Below are positions 33,067 through 44,766 of a stretch of DNA of 64,000 bases, in pieces. The stretch's first letter is position 1; every line of letters begins with the position of its first letter. The stretch is from Adiantum capillus-veneris. Lineage: Eukaryota; Streptophyta; Polypodiopsida; Polypodiales; Pteridaceae. The notes under the pieces are model-generated. The model searched no databases. It was not told the origin of the DNA and saw only the letters and a list, made by a program, of their open reading frames with translations. The stretch spans positions 17,558,077-17,622,076 of the forward strand of contig CM043946.1 of assembly GCA_014529385.2 (NCBI GenBank). Direction: 5' to 3'. Position numbers and translations under genes: made by a program.

Positions 33067-33735
33067 ATGCACTTACGCTCTGGGCGGGTGCTAGAACACG
33101 AGCATATTGAGGGTGCCTCTGTTCATACGGATACCCATTACCCATCCACGATAAGCTCTAGACCCTCAGCGGGGACACAAGGTAGCACCACCCAAGACCC
33201 TAAAATAGCCGCTAGTGATTCCTCCTCCGACTCAGAAATCATGGAAGCATACCCTACCCAAAACACTGAGAGAGAAGGCCATGCACCTCCCGAAGCTCCA
33301 CAGCCTAGTACTAGTATGTTTAGTCGTTTCATGGAAACATTAGGTAGAGCTACTCGCTCGGAACCTGATGCAAATGAAGCACACGAAGGGGGTGGGGAAG
33401 TGGAATCTCCTTTCACATCGCACGTGGACCCCACACCCCCAAAGAGTGTCCATGTGGATATCCTGCCAACTTCTTACCAAGAAGGCCCTGTTGAGCTGCC
33501 TCCTTCAGAAGTTCCCTCTAGAGTACCGTTGGTGACAAGTAAAACCACGGGGAGCAACATTGCTTCTACCTCACAAGAAACCGTTAACACGTCGACTCTA
33601 GAAGGATTGTTCATTAATGATCATTGGACATATGACCTCCACACTGAGGTGTTGACGGATCTACACTCTGGTCACGCCTACCATGTAGGATGGATAGAGA
33701 TTGTACAATCCACCTCTAGTGCCACGAGCATCTAA
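33067..33735 (+). CDS. gag: Inner element gag, N-terminal part
   Basis: The ATG opens MHLRSGRVLEHEH, the MxLRSGR-type start common in plant Ty3/gypsy gag genes. The rest is low-complexity, Ser/Thr/Pro/Glu-rich, ending in ATC-TAA. The frame after the TAA is the same as that of the next ORF, whose ATG is only 12 bases on, so the two may be one gene with a CAA-to-TAA change; a natural stop or reinitiation cannot be ruled out. Confidence 0.75.
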   Translation: MHLRSGRVLEHEHIEGASVHTDTHYPSTISSRPSAGTQGSTTQDPKIAASDSSSDSEIMEAYPTQNTEREGHAPPEAPQPSTSMFSRFMETLGRATRSEPDANEAHEGGGEVESPFTSHVDPTPPKSVHVDILPTSYQEGPVELPPSEVPSRVPLVTSKTTGSNIASTSQETVNTSTLEGLFINDHWTYDLHTEVLTDLHSGHAYHVGWIEIVQSTSSATSI

Positions 33736-33747
33736 GATCAACAGAAA

Positions 33748-36700
33748 ATGATCTGTAATGTTATCCATGGCATTATTCAATCAGAAAGGCAAAACCGAGG
33801 GGTAAATATACTCTCAACTGGCCCCATGAGATTTCTGGATACGAGCAAGGCTCAACAGCCTACTCTATCACAAATGGAGACTCCTCTAATGAGCCCCATG
33901 GACCCATCTTACGTCATTTCACCTGGGGTCTCTATGCAATCTGAGCCTCCGAGCGAAAACTTTAGCTTCCCTAACTTGGCTCAACCCTCTATTAAGGAAA
34001 ACTCAGTGCTCACTCCAGGGATAAGCCTGACAGAGAATGTACCGATGACATCTACAGTTAGCGCAGTGCCACTACCTAGTGTCGTAGTACCTAATATGGG
34101 GCCTCGACCATATGTGCCTCTAGCCCCTTATGCACACATGGCCCCCACACCTCCAATTGTACCACTTGCTTATGCTCCTCGAGTGCCGCTCCCTAGCTCT
34201 TATCCGAGTGGACCTATGCCCGGTTATGTTCCATATCCTGCATCATCTATACATATGCCAAGACCGGCACCCGTCCCTCTCCCACATATGATTCCAAGAG
34301 TACCTCCACCGGCCCTGCCTCCTCACATAGGTGACTTGGCAGCGTTTGCTCAAACCATAGGTCGATCTATCGCGGAAAATATGCGTCACGCATCTGATAG
34401 AGAGCCTAGAAGTAAGGCAGTACAAATTGCCAAACTCACGCAAAAATTCAATGGGGACGAAGATGCTAGGAAACACATTGAAGTGTTTGAACAAGTATGT
34501 GATTCCTTAGGGGAACGCAACGAACTACATAAGTGCAATGCCTTAAGCTTGACATTAAGTGGGAAGGCTGGAGATTGGTATAGAACCCTAAGGGTGGACG
34601 AGAAAACAATCTACCCTACCCTTCGAAGGTTGTTTCTAAAGGAGTACATACGAGAAGGTGTGCTTTGGGGTGTAGCATCTCAGCTACAGAAGGCCGAATG
34701 TAAGGAAGGAGAGTCAGTAAGGGACTTCATTAGTCGTCTAAAGCACTTAAACTCTCGTTGCCCTGTAAATGAGCGCTTCAACAATAACCAACTGCTTGAT
34801 CGATTCATTCGAGGGTTGAGGAATGAAGGAATCTATAATGGACTAGTGATTAGAGGTATCACAACCTGGGAAGATGTCACTGCCAATGCAATCCAACTAG
34901 AGGACAACTTGATGATAGCAGGCATGAGGGTGTCTACTGACACGAGATCCACTAGCTCACAAGCCATTGAGTATGAACCCATGACTGCAAAGCCCATTGC
35001 CAATGAGCCAAAGGTATTTGAGACATTCTTGACAGACCTCACCAAGGCAATCCAAGAGTCTCTTAAGGATAATCGACCCCCTCAAAATAGTCACATGTAT
35101 CCAAGAAGGGAGCAACAATGGTGTTCCATTTGCTTAGGTCCACATAGCACTAGTGAGTGTCCTACGTTTAGAGTAAAATTTAATGGAACTTGCAACGCAT
35201 GTGGTAGGTATGGTCACCAAGCTAAGGATTGTTTAATGATCAAACGTATGATGGCAAATAGACCACCTGTAGCCTGGACGGATGTGCCTCGAGCTCCTGT
35301 ATTGATGCCTACTCCACCTGTTGAGCAACTACCGCAACACATGGTCCCTAGATCTCAAAATGTTGTACAAGCTACACCGCTACCACCTCCTGTGCTAGGA
35401 CCGCAGCCCCCGCATCCAAGAGTCGCCCCTATGAACCAAGTGGGTTGCGAGCCATCAAATGCTTATCCAGATAGCTGTGAGGAGGAAATAGACACTAGTA
35501 TTGCCTACGGTCTTGATACATTGGAAGAATGTCCTATATACTACATGGAAGATTGTTGGGGACAAGTCAAGCCGGTTTATCAAGCTGCTGCTCTCGCATC
35601 CAGAGGTCAAAATATCAACACCCTGGCTAGGAGGCCACCTCTTCAATGCTACGAGTGTGGTGGACCACATCAAGTAGCGGAGTGCCCTATTAGGCTGCAA
35701 AAGAATGCTGCACAGATGCAAGTGAGTCAAGGGAGCACGTCTGCAATGCCAATACTCACATGTAATCGTTGTGGCATAGATCACTTGATTGCCCAATGCC
35801 CCTATAACCCAAATGCGCCTAAAATCACACCCCTAAATTTGGTCGAAATTGCTAGTGTGACGTCGCCAATACCACCCGTCGCACCCGCTTATGCGATTAC
35901 ACGGTCCATGCTTCAAGGGCCAGGCCATATCCTCGAAGAGAGAGATACCGCGTCAGTTATCCAAGCAAAGAAAAAGAAGACACGAAGGAAGAAGTCGCAG
36001 AATACGGAAAATTCAAAGCCAAGTTCCAAAACAAACATAGGAACAGGAGATGACCCCGTGTATATGAATGACCTCGAGGATGATTCAGATTCAGTCGAGA
36101 CAATGGAGACTAGAACCAATACCACAAAGGGAAAGACCGACAAGGAAAACCGTAACATGGAACCAAATGAAAAGCGAATAAGAGAAAACCATAAAGAGCC
36201 TCTGAAAACACCACAAGTGTTTCCAAATCCAATCCAAGACCCCCAAGAAAAACCGCAGGGGCAAAAAGGAAAGAATCGTAAAAAGAAGATTGGGACGTAC
36301 CCAAACCGAGTAGACGAGATTGAGCAGGTGAAACATCTAAGAGGTTTAGTGGAGGAGACTCAAAGGAAACTAGAACCAGAACCCATGCATGTCAAAATTC
36401 ATGACATAGTGTTTCCCACGCAAGTTCATCCACCCCACATGAACCATAGACCGTTAGCCATTTCTAGTATCATCCAAGAAGGGAGTGAGGACAGGACATC
36501 AGAAAGTGAGCATACACCCTTCTTGTTGGAAAGGATGTTTAACGAAGGAATACCTGATCCCATTGAGGAATATGAGATTCCATCCTCACCAGTTCCTAGT
36601 CAAAGACCTACACCCTGCAAAACACCAATGAATGTTGCCAAACTAGTGGACTTCATGTCTTCTGAGGTCCGAACCACGATCATAGCAAAGCTGTATGGAG

Positions 36701-38247
36701 ATCCTGAGTTATTCCTTGCACTTCGAGCATTCCTTAACGGAGAGCTACGAACGGGATTACCGCAGTTTGCGCAACCAAATAGGTCTGACTCGATTATGAT
36801 TGATGAGGAAAATCATGTGCAATCACTTGACTTAGATGGACACGAGTCTGTGATCGAGGTACCCATTAACGAATTAGGGCAGTATTTTGAAGGCGACGAG
36901 TCTAATGCGACCCTACCCATCACTACCAAGGGATTAACTATAAAGGGAATTCTTGATGGTGGTGCGGGAGTTAGCATCGTTACAAAAGATTGTTGGGAAT
37001 CCATGGGAAAACCCCGCCTCAGTGTTACTAACATTGTGGTAAAGATGGCAAATGGTACCATAGCCAAACCTATGGGGATGCTCAAGGATCTTAAGATCAA
37101 AGTTCTAGGACACAAGGTACGGCATACGTTCATTGTAATGGATTTCTCTAAACACCTTATGTCATATGAAATGATTTTAGGACGACCATTCATGAGGGAA
37201 GCACAAATGGTTCACGATTGGTCTAAAAATCATGTCTATTTGCAATTCCAAGACTCTGTCCTTAGAGTGGATTTGGTGACTGGTAAGGTACACCCTTTAG
37301 GGAGTAAAACCATTATTGATCATCGCTCTGACACCACAGTTCACTCGGCCCCACTACAATATTGTTACACTTGTAAGAAGGATACAGACATTGGCAAAGA
37401 TTCTCCTTATATGGATATCCTACCTGGGATGACTGAGTCGGACAATGTGGATTGGGTCCACCTAGCATCAACCATAGACACTTGGGGAAATAGGGGGACG
37501 ACCTGGGTAACACCTGAGGGGGATGAAATGCATATACCCTTAAATATGCTACAAGCAATGCATATCGCTTCCGACAAGACTCATCCTAAGGTAACGAAGA
37601 AAACATACAAGTGGGTCCCTAAAGCTTCTTTAGTGACCATATCTGATGCTAAAAAACAGAAGCCTTGTAAGAAATGTACCACTCGCTCCAAGAAAAGTAA
37701 GAAAATGTTGCGTTGGATTCCTAAACGACTATTGGAAGCCCAAGGCTACTATCAAGGAAATGATCAAATCTGGGTGCCAAAACGTAGATTGTGCTCTTAC
37801 CTAACACCTGACCCAAGTGAGCCCAATCCCGTAGCTCCAAAACGAATCAATGATCGTGGAAAGAAAAAAATCACAGAATGCTACACACCCGCTCCCGAGC
37901 TAGTTTGGGTACCAAAGAAAGAACGATTTGTTCCACCTAGCTCAGGAAGGGGGGAGTCCCATGAAGCTTCTAGCTCCTCATGTAATACATCCATAGAGGT
38001 AAAAGCTTCTACACAGCCTCCATCTATAGTAGTGGACCTCCATGAAGCTACAAAAGAATCCACACCTCCCAGTGTTCAAGAATCACCTAATGAACCACTT
38101 CAAGTTCGATCCTGGGAGAGTACCTTACCACCCTTGCAGCTTGACAAGGCACCTAGGGTAATAACAAACTACTGGCAAAAATCCTCACCTATTACCAACT
38201 GGAATAATTGGTTTCAAAGGGTGGCAAGCTCATTTCAAATGGTATGA
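33748..38247 (+). CDS. gag: Inner element Gag, zinc knuckles, protease-like domain and WxPK tail (1499 aa)
   Basis: A Pro-rich N-terminal region (to about residue 225) is followed by a Retrotrans_gag core at about 228-390 (TQKFNGDEDARKHIEVFEQ, LSGKAGDWYRTL, RDFISRLKHLN). Cys-His knuckles follow: CSICLGPHSTSEC, CNACGRYGHQAKDC (canonical), CYECGGPHQVAEC and CNRCGIDHLIAQC, at about 456-685; three have CX2CX3HX4C spacing. A highly charged region leads to a retropepsin-like domain at about 1059-1150, with GILDGGAGVSIVT (D near 1070; D-G-G instead of D-S/T-G) and ILGRPFM. The tail holds W-I/V-P-K motifs (YKWVPK, LRWIPK, IWVPK, VWVPK). No RT, RNase H or integrase follows. It should make capsids and perhaps process them, but needs enzymes from elsewhere. 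Confidence 0.9.
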   Translation: MICNVIHGIIQSERQNRGVNILSTGPMRFLDTSKAQQPTLSQMETPLMSPMDPSYVISPGVSMQSEPPSENFSFPNLAQPSIKENSVLTPGISLTENVPMTSTVSAVPLPSVVVPNMGPRPYVPLAPYAHMAPTPPIVPLAYAPRVPLPSSYPSGPMPGYVPYPASSIHMPRPAPVPLPHMIPRVPPPALPPHIGDLAAFAQTIGRSIAENMRHASDREPRSKAVQIAKLTQKFNGDEDARKHIEVFEQVCDSLGERNELHKCNALSLTLSGKAGDWYRTLRVDEKTIYPTLRRLFLKEYIREGVLWGVASQLQKAECKEGESVRDFISRLKHLNSRCPVNERFNNNQLLDRFIRGLRNEGIYNGLVIRGITTWEDVTANAIQLEDNLMIAGMRVSTDTRSTSSQAIEYEPMTAKPIANEPKVFETFLTDLTKAIQESLKDNRPPQNSHMYPRREQQWCSICLGPHSTSECPTFRVKFNGTCNACGRYGHQAKDCLMIKRMMANRPPVAWTDVPRAPVLMPTPPVEQLPQHMVPRSQNVVQATPLPPPVLGPQPPHPRVAPMNQVGCEPSNAYPDSCEEEIDTSIAYGLDTLEECPIYYMEDCWGQVKPVYQAAALASRGQNINTLARRPPLQCYECGGPHQVAECPIRLQKNAAQMQVSQGSTSAMPILTCNRCGIDHLIAQCPYNPNAPKITPLNLVEIASVTSPIPPVAPAYAITRSMLQGPGHILEERDTASVIQAKKKKTRRKKSQNTENSKPSSKTNIGTGDDPVYMNDLEDDSDSVETMETRTNTTKGKTDKENRNMEPNEKRIRENHKEPLKTPQVFPNPIQDPQEKPQGQKGKNRKKKIGTYPNRVDEIEQVKHLRGLVEETQRKLEPEPMHVKIHDIVFPTQVHPPHMNHRPLAISSIIQEGSEDRTSESEHTPFLLERMFNEGIPDPIEEYEIPSSPVPSQRPTPCKTPMNVAKLVDFMSSEVRTTIIAKLYGDPELFLALRAFLNGELRTGLPQFAQPNRSDSIMIDEENHVQSLDLDGHESVIEVPINELGQYFEGDESNATLPITTKGLTIKGILDGGAGVSIVTKDCWESMGKPRLSVTNIVVKMANGTIAKPMGMLKDLKIKVLGHKVRHTFIVMDFSKHLMSYEMILGRPFMREAQMVHDWSKNHVYLQFQDSVLRVDLVTGKVHPLGSKTIIDHRSDTTVHSAPLQYCYTCKKDTDIGKDSPYMDILPGMTESDNVDWVHLASTIDTWGNRGTTWVTPEGDEMHIPLNMLQAMHIASDKTHPKVTKKTYKWVPKASLVTISDAKKQKPCKKCTTRSKKSKKMLRWIPKRLLEAQGYYQGNDQIWVPKRRLCSYLTPDPSEPNPVAPKRINDRGKKKITECYTPAPELVWVPKKERFVPPSSGRGESHEASSSSCNTSIEVKASTQPPSIVVDLHEATKESTPPSVQESPNEPLQVRSWESTLPPLQLDKAPRVITNYWQKSSPITNWNNWFQRVASSFQMV

Positions 38248-39857
38248 TCTACCCAAGGAAGGGGGGAGTGTTTGCTGACAGTCATCATTCATTTGTTTCC
38301 CTCTCAACCTTTTTCCCTGACCTCTCAATTCCAATCTTAGGGAATGTACATATAAAGCTTTATACTCACAAAAAAAAAAAAAAGAGCAAGAGCAATTAGC
38401 AAACGAGTATGCACATTAAAGTCAAAACATTGACTCAGACCTACACATTCACATCCGGTACAGTGAAACAGAAACCTATGCCATAAAACACCTTTGATCC
38501 TCATCACTTGAGTGATGGAGGGTAGGTAAGATTAGTACGATAGGAGTGTTTCTGTTTTAGAGTTGAGTGATTAGCAAAGTTCTCTTTTCCCATTAATGTG
38601 CCTCCTGGAGGTATTCCTTTTGTTTTCTAGTGTGTACAGGAGCGTGTTGCTATTGATAGGATTTGGACCTTCATGGAACCTTCAAATCAAGCGCGACCAT
38701 CAACACAAACAGGTGTTTCTTGTCCATTAGCATTGCCCTTATCTTTTTGCATCCATGTTTGTCTGCTTTGATTGTGATTGGTAGCATAATACGCAGCGCA
38801 TTGGCTTAGTATCAAACATTTAATTCAATGAAGTGTTTTGTCATAATCACTTGTTTAGGTGTAAAAATCAAGCAGTCCGACTAAGCTAGTTTGACCAAGC
38901 TAGGTATTAGAAATCTTCTCTTAATACCATGGGGAATGCCTTCCTAATAAACAATGGTTACTTAGGTTCTTAATCCGATTTAGGCAGCATTGTATGAAAT
39001 GTACTAGGGCTTTCTAGTGGGCTTAACCCTATTGACCTTTAGCTTAAGTATTATAAAGGGAGTTTACTAATGTGATGAGCCTGGGGAATGTAACAGTGTT
39101 ATATGACCCCCCAAAGTTACAAAATTTAAATGTTGAAAATGAACAAGCAAAAAATCAAAGTGCCACAATGTAAAATTTTAAGCTGGAAGAGAAATCTCAG
39201 CTTGATTTGGTACTTCACTCACATGTATTGCCTATGGTACTAGCGCCCTAGAGGTTTCCCTGTGTGGGCGCTTTTCCTTGAAAAGCAAAAAACCCAAGGC
39301 ATACAAAATAAGCACACACATCATAATTGAATCAATGTGAAAAGACCTTGGGGGGTCAAAGAAAAAGTAATCAGTCAGGCGATGATTTCATGAGAAATTC
39401 CTTTTATGGTAGCTTAACTACAAGGTCTTCTAGATATAGCCTCTAGTCAGCCCTCGAACATGAATACTTGGCTCTCGCGATTAAACAACTTAATTGACCA
39501 CTGAAAATTAAGAAGCTTACCCATGGTATTAATATTCGATCTCTAGTGCTTTTCGACCGTCAAATTAGCGACCCCATACTTGTTTAATTTTCTACCTTTA
39601 CATCTGTTTATGCATTTAATTACATTGCAATTTAATGTTCATTGCTAACAAATTGTTTGAAATTCTTTGACCAATCAATTTTTCTACCTAAAACTGCATA
39701 TGCTTTTTAAGAGAATGCAATTACTGTGCCAATGTTGTTTGATTTTGCAGTGACTGAAGAAGGCTAAGGACATTCATCTCAAATGCTCTTCCACCTCGAC
39801 GAACCAGCTTCAACTCAATAGCTTCCGAGGACGGAATCTACATCAGGAAGGGGGGCA
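38248..39857 (+). other. Inner element 3' non-coding region with polypurine tract
   Basis: No domain or long ORF. An A run lies at 38370-38383. The sequence AGGAAGGGGGGCA at 39846-39857 directly precedes the 3' LTR and is the polypurine tract. A similar AAGGGGGGAG phrase occurs just after the gag stop at 38258-38268. Confidence 0.75.
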
Positions 39858-40433
39858 TGTTAACCCTCACGGCACACGGACACCCCATCACCTACGATGG
39901 ACGCGTATTATGTATTTGGTAGAGTCAGGCACCGGGCTTGTCGGACCAATAGGGAAAGGTAGAGTGATCGCCGATGAGAGGCGCACTTTAACTTGGACAT
40001 TCAAGGGATTAGTTGGTTAAGCATGGGCGCCCAAGTGTGAATGGGGTGAGCTCCTATAAAAGCCAACTAAACCTAATTTTTACTCATTCTCTCATTTGTG
40101 CAATTGAAGAGTGCTCTTGCTCCATCTCCATCTTCTTCTTCTTCTTCACCTCCTTGTGTGTGCGTGTGAGAGAGAGAGAGAGGGAGAGTGTGTGTGCGAT
40201 CGAGCATTACGAAGGCACGACGGCGGCGAAGCGGTTGAGCGCGGCACGACTGCAGCTTCTTCTTCATCGCGGCGAGGAATCCACCACGAAGGCGAGCGTA
40301 GAGCGGTGAGTGACACACCCTTTGTTTTCTTGAGCTTGCTAGTTTAGGCTTGTTGTGTGCTTGGAGCCGTTTGTGGCTCGCATACGGTGTATTGGCAAGT
40401 CCCTTGCTTCGACAGTGCGGCAAGGAGCGCACA
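39858..40433 (+). repeat. 3' LTR of the inner element, 576 bp
   Basis: Near-identical to 31423-32002, followed by AAGAG and then the resumed outer gag. ORFs that start inside this LTR and run into outer gag (for example from 40357) have false starts. Confidence 0.95.
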
Positions 40434-43400
40434 AAGAGTGATTAGAGCAGAGGAAGTTTCAGATTTTGTGACACAGTTTGCGGGATTTGGATTGACTCTA
40501 GAAGATGATGCAGCTACATGGTTTGACTCGGTGGAAAAATGGGATTTTGAGACCCTAGATGAGATGTTTGAGAAGTTTATTGAAGAATTCTCGCCAAAAG
40601 GCATTGCTCACAACACGGTCTCGCAAATCCATAGATTCAAACAGAAAGAGAATGAATCAGTACGCAAAGCATGATTACGGCTCAAGAGATATGTTAAGCT
40701 CTGTCCGAGAGCGGAATTACCTACGCAAGCACGACTGATGCTGATCTTTATCCAGGGAATGAGACATGCGGGCCTTCAGAAGGATCTGCATATGATAAGG
40801 AGGACGACGCTTAACGAGTTGATCAAAGAAGCTCTTTATCTAGTGGATAACTGTGAGGCATACAAAGAAAAGGACTTAAAGAGTCAAGGAGATGACACAT
40901 CCTCCCAGCACAGTGTTTCACAGATAAGTGAGTCCATTGCCAAGCCAATGGCATCTATTGATCAAGAAAAGCTTATCGACGACTTGGTCAAGAGGTTGAT
41001 TCCTCTTGTAAGGTCTGATTCGGGAGAGCCAAAGTGGTGTGAAATTGAGAGAAAATGGACGAACCATACGGAGGAAGAGTGCTATTATAGCATGGAAAAT
41101 TCTAGGGAGAGGTATGTACAACCTGTTCCAGAATCACCTACTCCACCTAGATACATTACAGGGAATGCGCCAAGACCAGTAGGAGTTTTAAGGCCACAGC
41201 TTGTGTTAGGACACTACCTCCGCTGCCAAGTGCTAGAATGCAGGTTGACATGAGATACATGCCAATGATGGAAGCATCAAATAAACCAATGCCAGTACTA
41301 GCTACAATGTGGTATAGCAACCAAAGTGAGTACTACCCTTCGGAGCAACAAAATGTGAGAGAAACACATGGAGTGGTGAGGCCAGTACAACCTCCACCTC
41401 GTGGGTTTCAGTCGAAAGAAATAAGGTATGAAATGGATGAAAGGACAGTGCGATTCATTGCTAAGAACGGCTTATCTAGGTCAAAGCTTGCTTATAGCCA
41501 AGAGGAAATGCTAAAAGAATCTCCTCAACCAGAGATAGATTGTCACAAAAGTCGTGACAACCACTTGGTCAAACAATGTCCTCATACGGAGATCACTGAA
41601 GTAAATGCCTATTGTCTTGAGTGTGGCATCACTCACTTGATCCCCGATTGCCCGAAAAAACCAAACCAAATCAGAAAAATCATGACAAATGTATTAGGGA
41701 TTGTTCAGCTACCTAGTAGCTCAGAAAATGAAAATGTTGTACCAGTTCAAGTAGTTACGAGAGCACAAGCTCAAAAGAAAGCTGATGAGAATCTAGAGAC
41801 AAAGAACACGGAAAGTGACACGAGTCCAAAGACAGATGATGGACCAAAGACAGACGCACCTAGTCAGAAAACCAAAAGCAAACAAAATAGTTGGAAAGCT
41901 AGAAAGACTAGTATGAAAGCACGTAGGGAACGAGAGCAAAAATCCCTAGTTGAGAAGCTTACCGAAGCTCACGAGAAGATAAAACAACATGAGGAAAAGG
42001 AGGCACCTTCTCTTACACAGATGGTTAAACCTCTAGAAGAACCATCCACGGATGAGAAACTAAGAAGTGTTAGTTCAGGAGGATCTGTGTTGGCAGAGAA
42101 GGTTAATGAGACATTAGATGCCCTCTTGAAAGCCTATGATGTGAGGCTCAAAAACAACCAAACCCAAGAACACAGGTGGATGACATATCCCTATGCAGAA
42201 CTAGAAAAGAAAAGGTTTGAAATGTGCCAAAAAATGATTCAAACAGCCCAAGATTTACTAGAACCACCAGTTGCAAAACTTGAGGATGTGATCCGTGTCA
42301 TTCCTACACAAGTAATCCCACCAAACCAGGAACTAAAAGAGCCAGATTCTAGTCATGAGCACAGACCAAACGTCAAAGACCGAGCATTAGAACCAAGGAT
42401 AGTACTGAATACCACGGATAACTCTTCCGATGGATTTCACCAAGCTATACCTAAGGATTGTAAAGAGATAGATGGTCTTGACGAATTGTGGAAACAAGTC
42501 AGAGAGGCCAATGAAGCCGATGACCTAAGAAGACGAGTAGACAAGACTGGTGATGAACGAGGAGTGTTTCTACCACCAATAGAGGAATTTGAGAGTGGAT
42601 CTCAAATGAATCTAGACGTGCGATCGTATTGGGGCGATAAAGGATCTGTACAATCTATGGATAGTCAACCCCATTCGCTAAGAACACTACCGTCCTACAT
42701 GGGAGAGTACGAGACCAAGTCAGATGTGGTTGCAATCCCATCACAAAGACTGTCTCCCAACAAGGCCATCGATTCAAAGGGGCTAGTAGATATTCTATCT
42801 ACCCCAGTCACCTGTACAATAATGTTAGCCGAGTTGCTCAAAATAAGACCAAACATGTGTAATAATGTGGGTAAATGTCTAGAGAAATTTGGTGTAAAAA
42901 CCCCAATGATTCAAATCGAGGAAGGCATCAAAGAGCTTGAAATGACTCAACTAAATACTAGGCCAGTGCCATTAAACAAGGTAGGCGAGTATGACGAGGG
43001 AGAAGAGGGAAACACCACCCTTCCTATGGAATTCAATGATGTAAAAACCATGGCAATCCTTGACAGTGGAGCTGGTGTGGCCATTGCAACCAAAGAGGTT
43101 TGGAAAAAATGGGGAAAACCTGCCTTGATATCCACACGAATGACCCTGCAGCTTGCAGACGGACACAAGGAAAAGCCCCTAGGACTACTAGAAAAAGTAC
43201 TTGTTACTTCTTGTGGCATTGAATATGAACACACTTTTGTTGTTGTTGACTTTGGCAAGAAGAACAACTATGACATCATTCTGGGAAGACCATTCATGCG
43301 ACAATTGAAAATGGTCCAAGATTGGGGTTATGACCATATATACCTGAGACAAATGGAAACCATAACAAAGGTAAACTTGAGGGACCATAGCTATAGGGAT

Positions 43401-44766
43401 GTGACGAGAACACCGGTTGAGGAGTTTGATTCTGCCACTGTAGCAGGATCAGAACTTCCAGCTTGGTTAGGTAAGCCTAAATAACTATGGATGTATGGAG
43501 CTTCACAATATGATAGCTTGAAACGTGAGGAATGTATCTTAGAACGGGTTATAGAGGATAGGTACTATATCCCAGAACCATTTCCTGAAGAAGAGTTAGA
43601 GCCTTTTGGATGGGAACACATCTTGGCTACTTTGGACGTGTGCGCCGTGGAGGATGCTCCCACAACAAAGTTTTATGATGAAAATGGCTATGATGTCGTT
43701 CCTTATTTTGCAGTGAGTGTAATCCAAGAAAACGAAGAGATCCAGACATCAACAAGCTCTCGACATAAGGAGCAAACAAAGAAATGTGGAGAATCAAAAG
43801 ATGAAGAAGACGACGAGTTCTATGACTGTAGAACACTTCGAGCTTCAAGAAGATCAACGACCCGAGAATCAATGTCATCTCTCCACAAATAAAGTGCATC
43901 AAAAGTGGATTCCAAAGTCCTCGGTGAAAACACAACCACCACAAGCATCCTCATACATGGCTCCTAATAAGGATGCAAAGACTCAGCTAGGAGGAATACG
44001 ACCAGAGCAACGAGCTAACAATGCTCTAATCAATGGGCTAGAAAAGTCCTCCAAGAAACCACCACCCACGAGCAAACAGACAGTAACTTTCCACTACCAG
44101 CCAAAAAATCAAGGGAAAGTACAAGAAGTCAACCTTGTTGAGGATAGTAGCGATAGTGATGAATCTTACGGCATCCCCTATCATCAACTCAGGCCATCAC
44201 TATCACCAACCCCTTCATGAACAACCATGACAAGTCAAAAGAACAGGACAACAAGTCAAAGCCAAAAAGCTCGACAAATCTGGATACCAAAAAGCCAGAT
44301 CGGTCAAAAACAGATATGGATCAAGAAGACAAAGATCTCTAATGACAAATCACAAGATCCAACACCAAAACAAAAACAAGGAAAGCGTGCACGAACGGGT
44401 AAGAATATCACAAAGTCGCAAGCTTTCACAACTCAGGTTTGGGCTCCAACGAAGTTGATTCAAGCACGAAAAATTCAGGAATTCATTTGGATTCCAAAAC
44501 AACCACAGTATCAACTTTCAAAGCCTAAATCTCGTCCCCAACCAAGCGTACAAGGGCTAAAGCAAAGACCACTGTTGACTCACACAACAAAAAGGTGGAT
44601 CCCAAAGAAGTCTCTTCAAACACAAAGGAAGCACGGGCAAGTATGGGTTCCCAAACGAGAGCCAGCAACAAAACAACCAATAATCACAAAGAAATGGGTC
44701 CCAAAGAAGAACAACAAAACTGATGTTCGTGCATCGCCGCTTGAATTCTTACAATTATTCCTATGA
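40434..44766 (+). pseudogene. gag: Outer element Gag, knuckle, protease-like domain and WxPK tail
   Basis: Gag core resumes at VIRAEEVSDFVTQFAG, LEDDAATWFDSV, FIEEFSPKG, with a TGA at 40672 where the family has Trp. It continues 40738-41253 (GMRHAGLQKDLHM) and, after a frameshift near 41240, 41238-43484. That frame holds a CLECGITHLIPDC knuckle, a long charged region and a protease-like domain with an intact D-S-G (AILDSGAGVAIAT) plus ILGRPFM. A TAA at 43482 and a frame change near 43850 precede a Lys/Gln-rich tail with WIPKSS, WIPKSQ, WIPKQP, WIPKKS, WVPKRE and WVPKKN. The layout matches the inner element, so the families are related. Nothing enzymatic follows. Confidence 0.85.

Larger units (their letters stand above)
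31423..40433 (+). mobile_element. Inner non-autonomous LTR element with TSD AAGAG, 9.0 kb
   Basis: LTRs 31423-32002 (580 bp) and 39858-40433 (576 bp) differ by eye at one base plus four bases of GA-repeat length, so insertion was very recent. The five bases AAGAG precede (31418-31422) and follow (40434-40438) the element. It has an Asp-type PBS, a repeat-rich leader, a Gag/knuckle/protease-like ORF at 33067-38247 and a polypurine tract. The 1.6 kb from ORF end to 3' LTR has no RT, RNase H or integrase. It closely parallels the outer element in layout and is related in its coding region. Confidence 0.95.
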
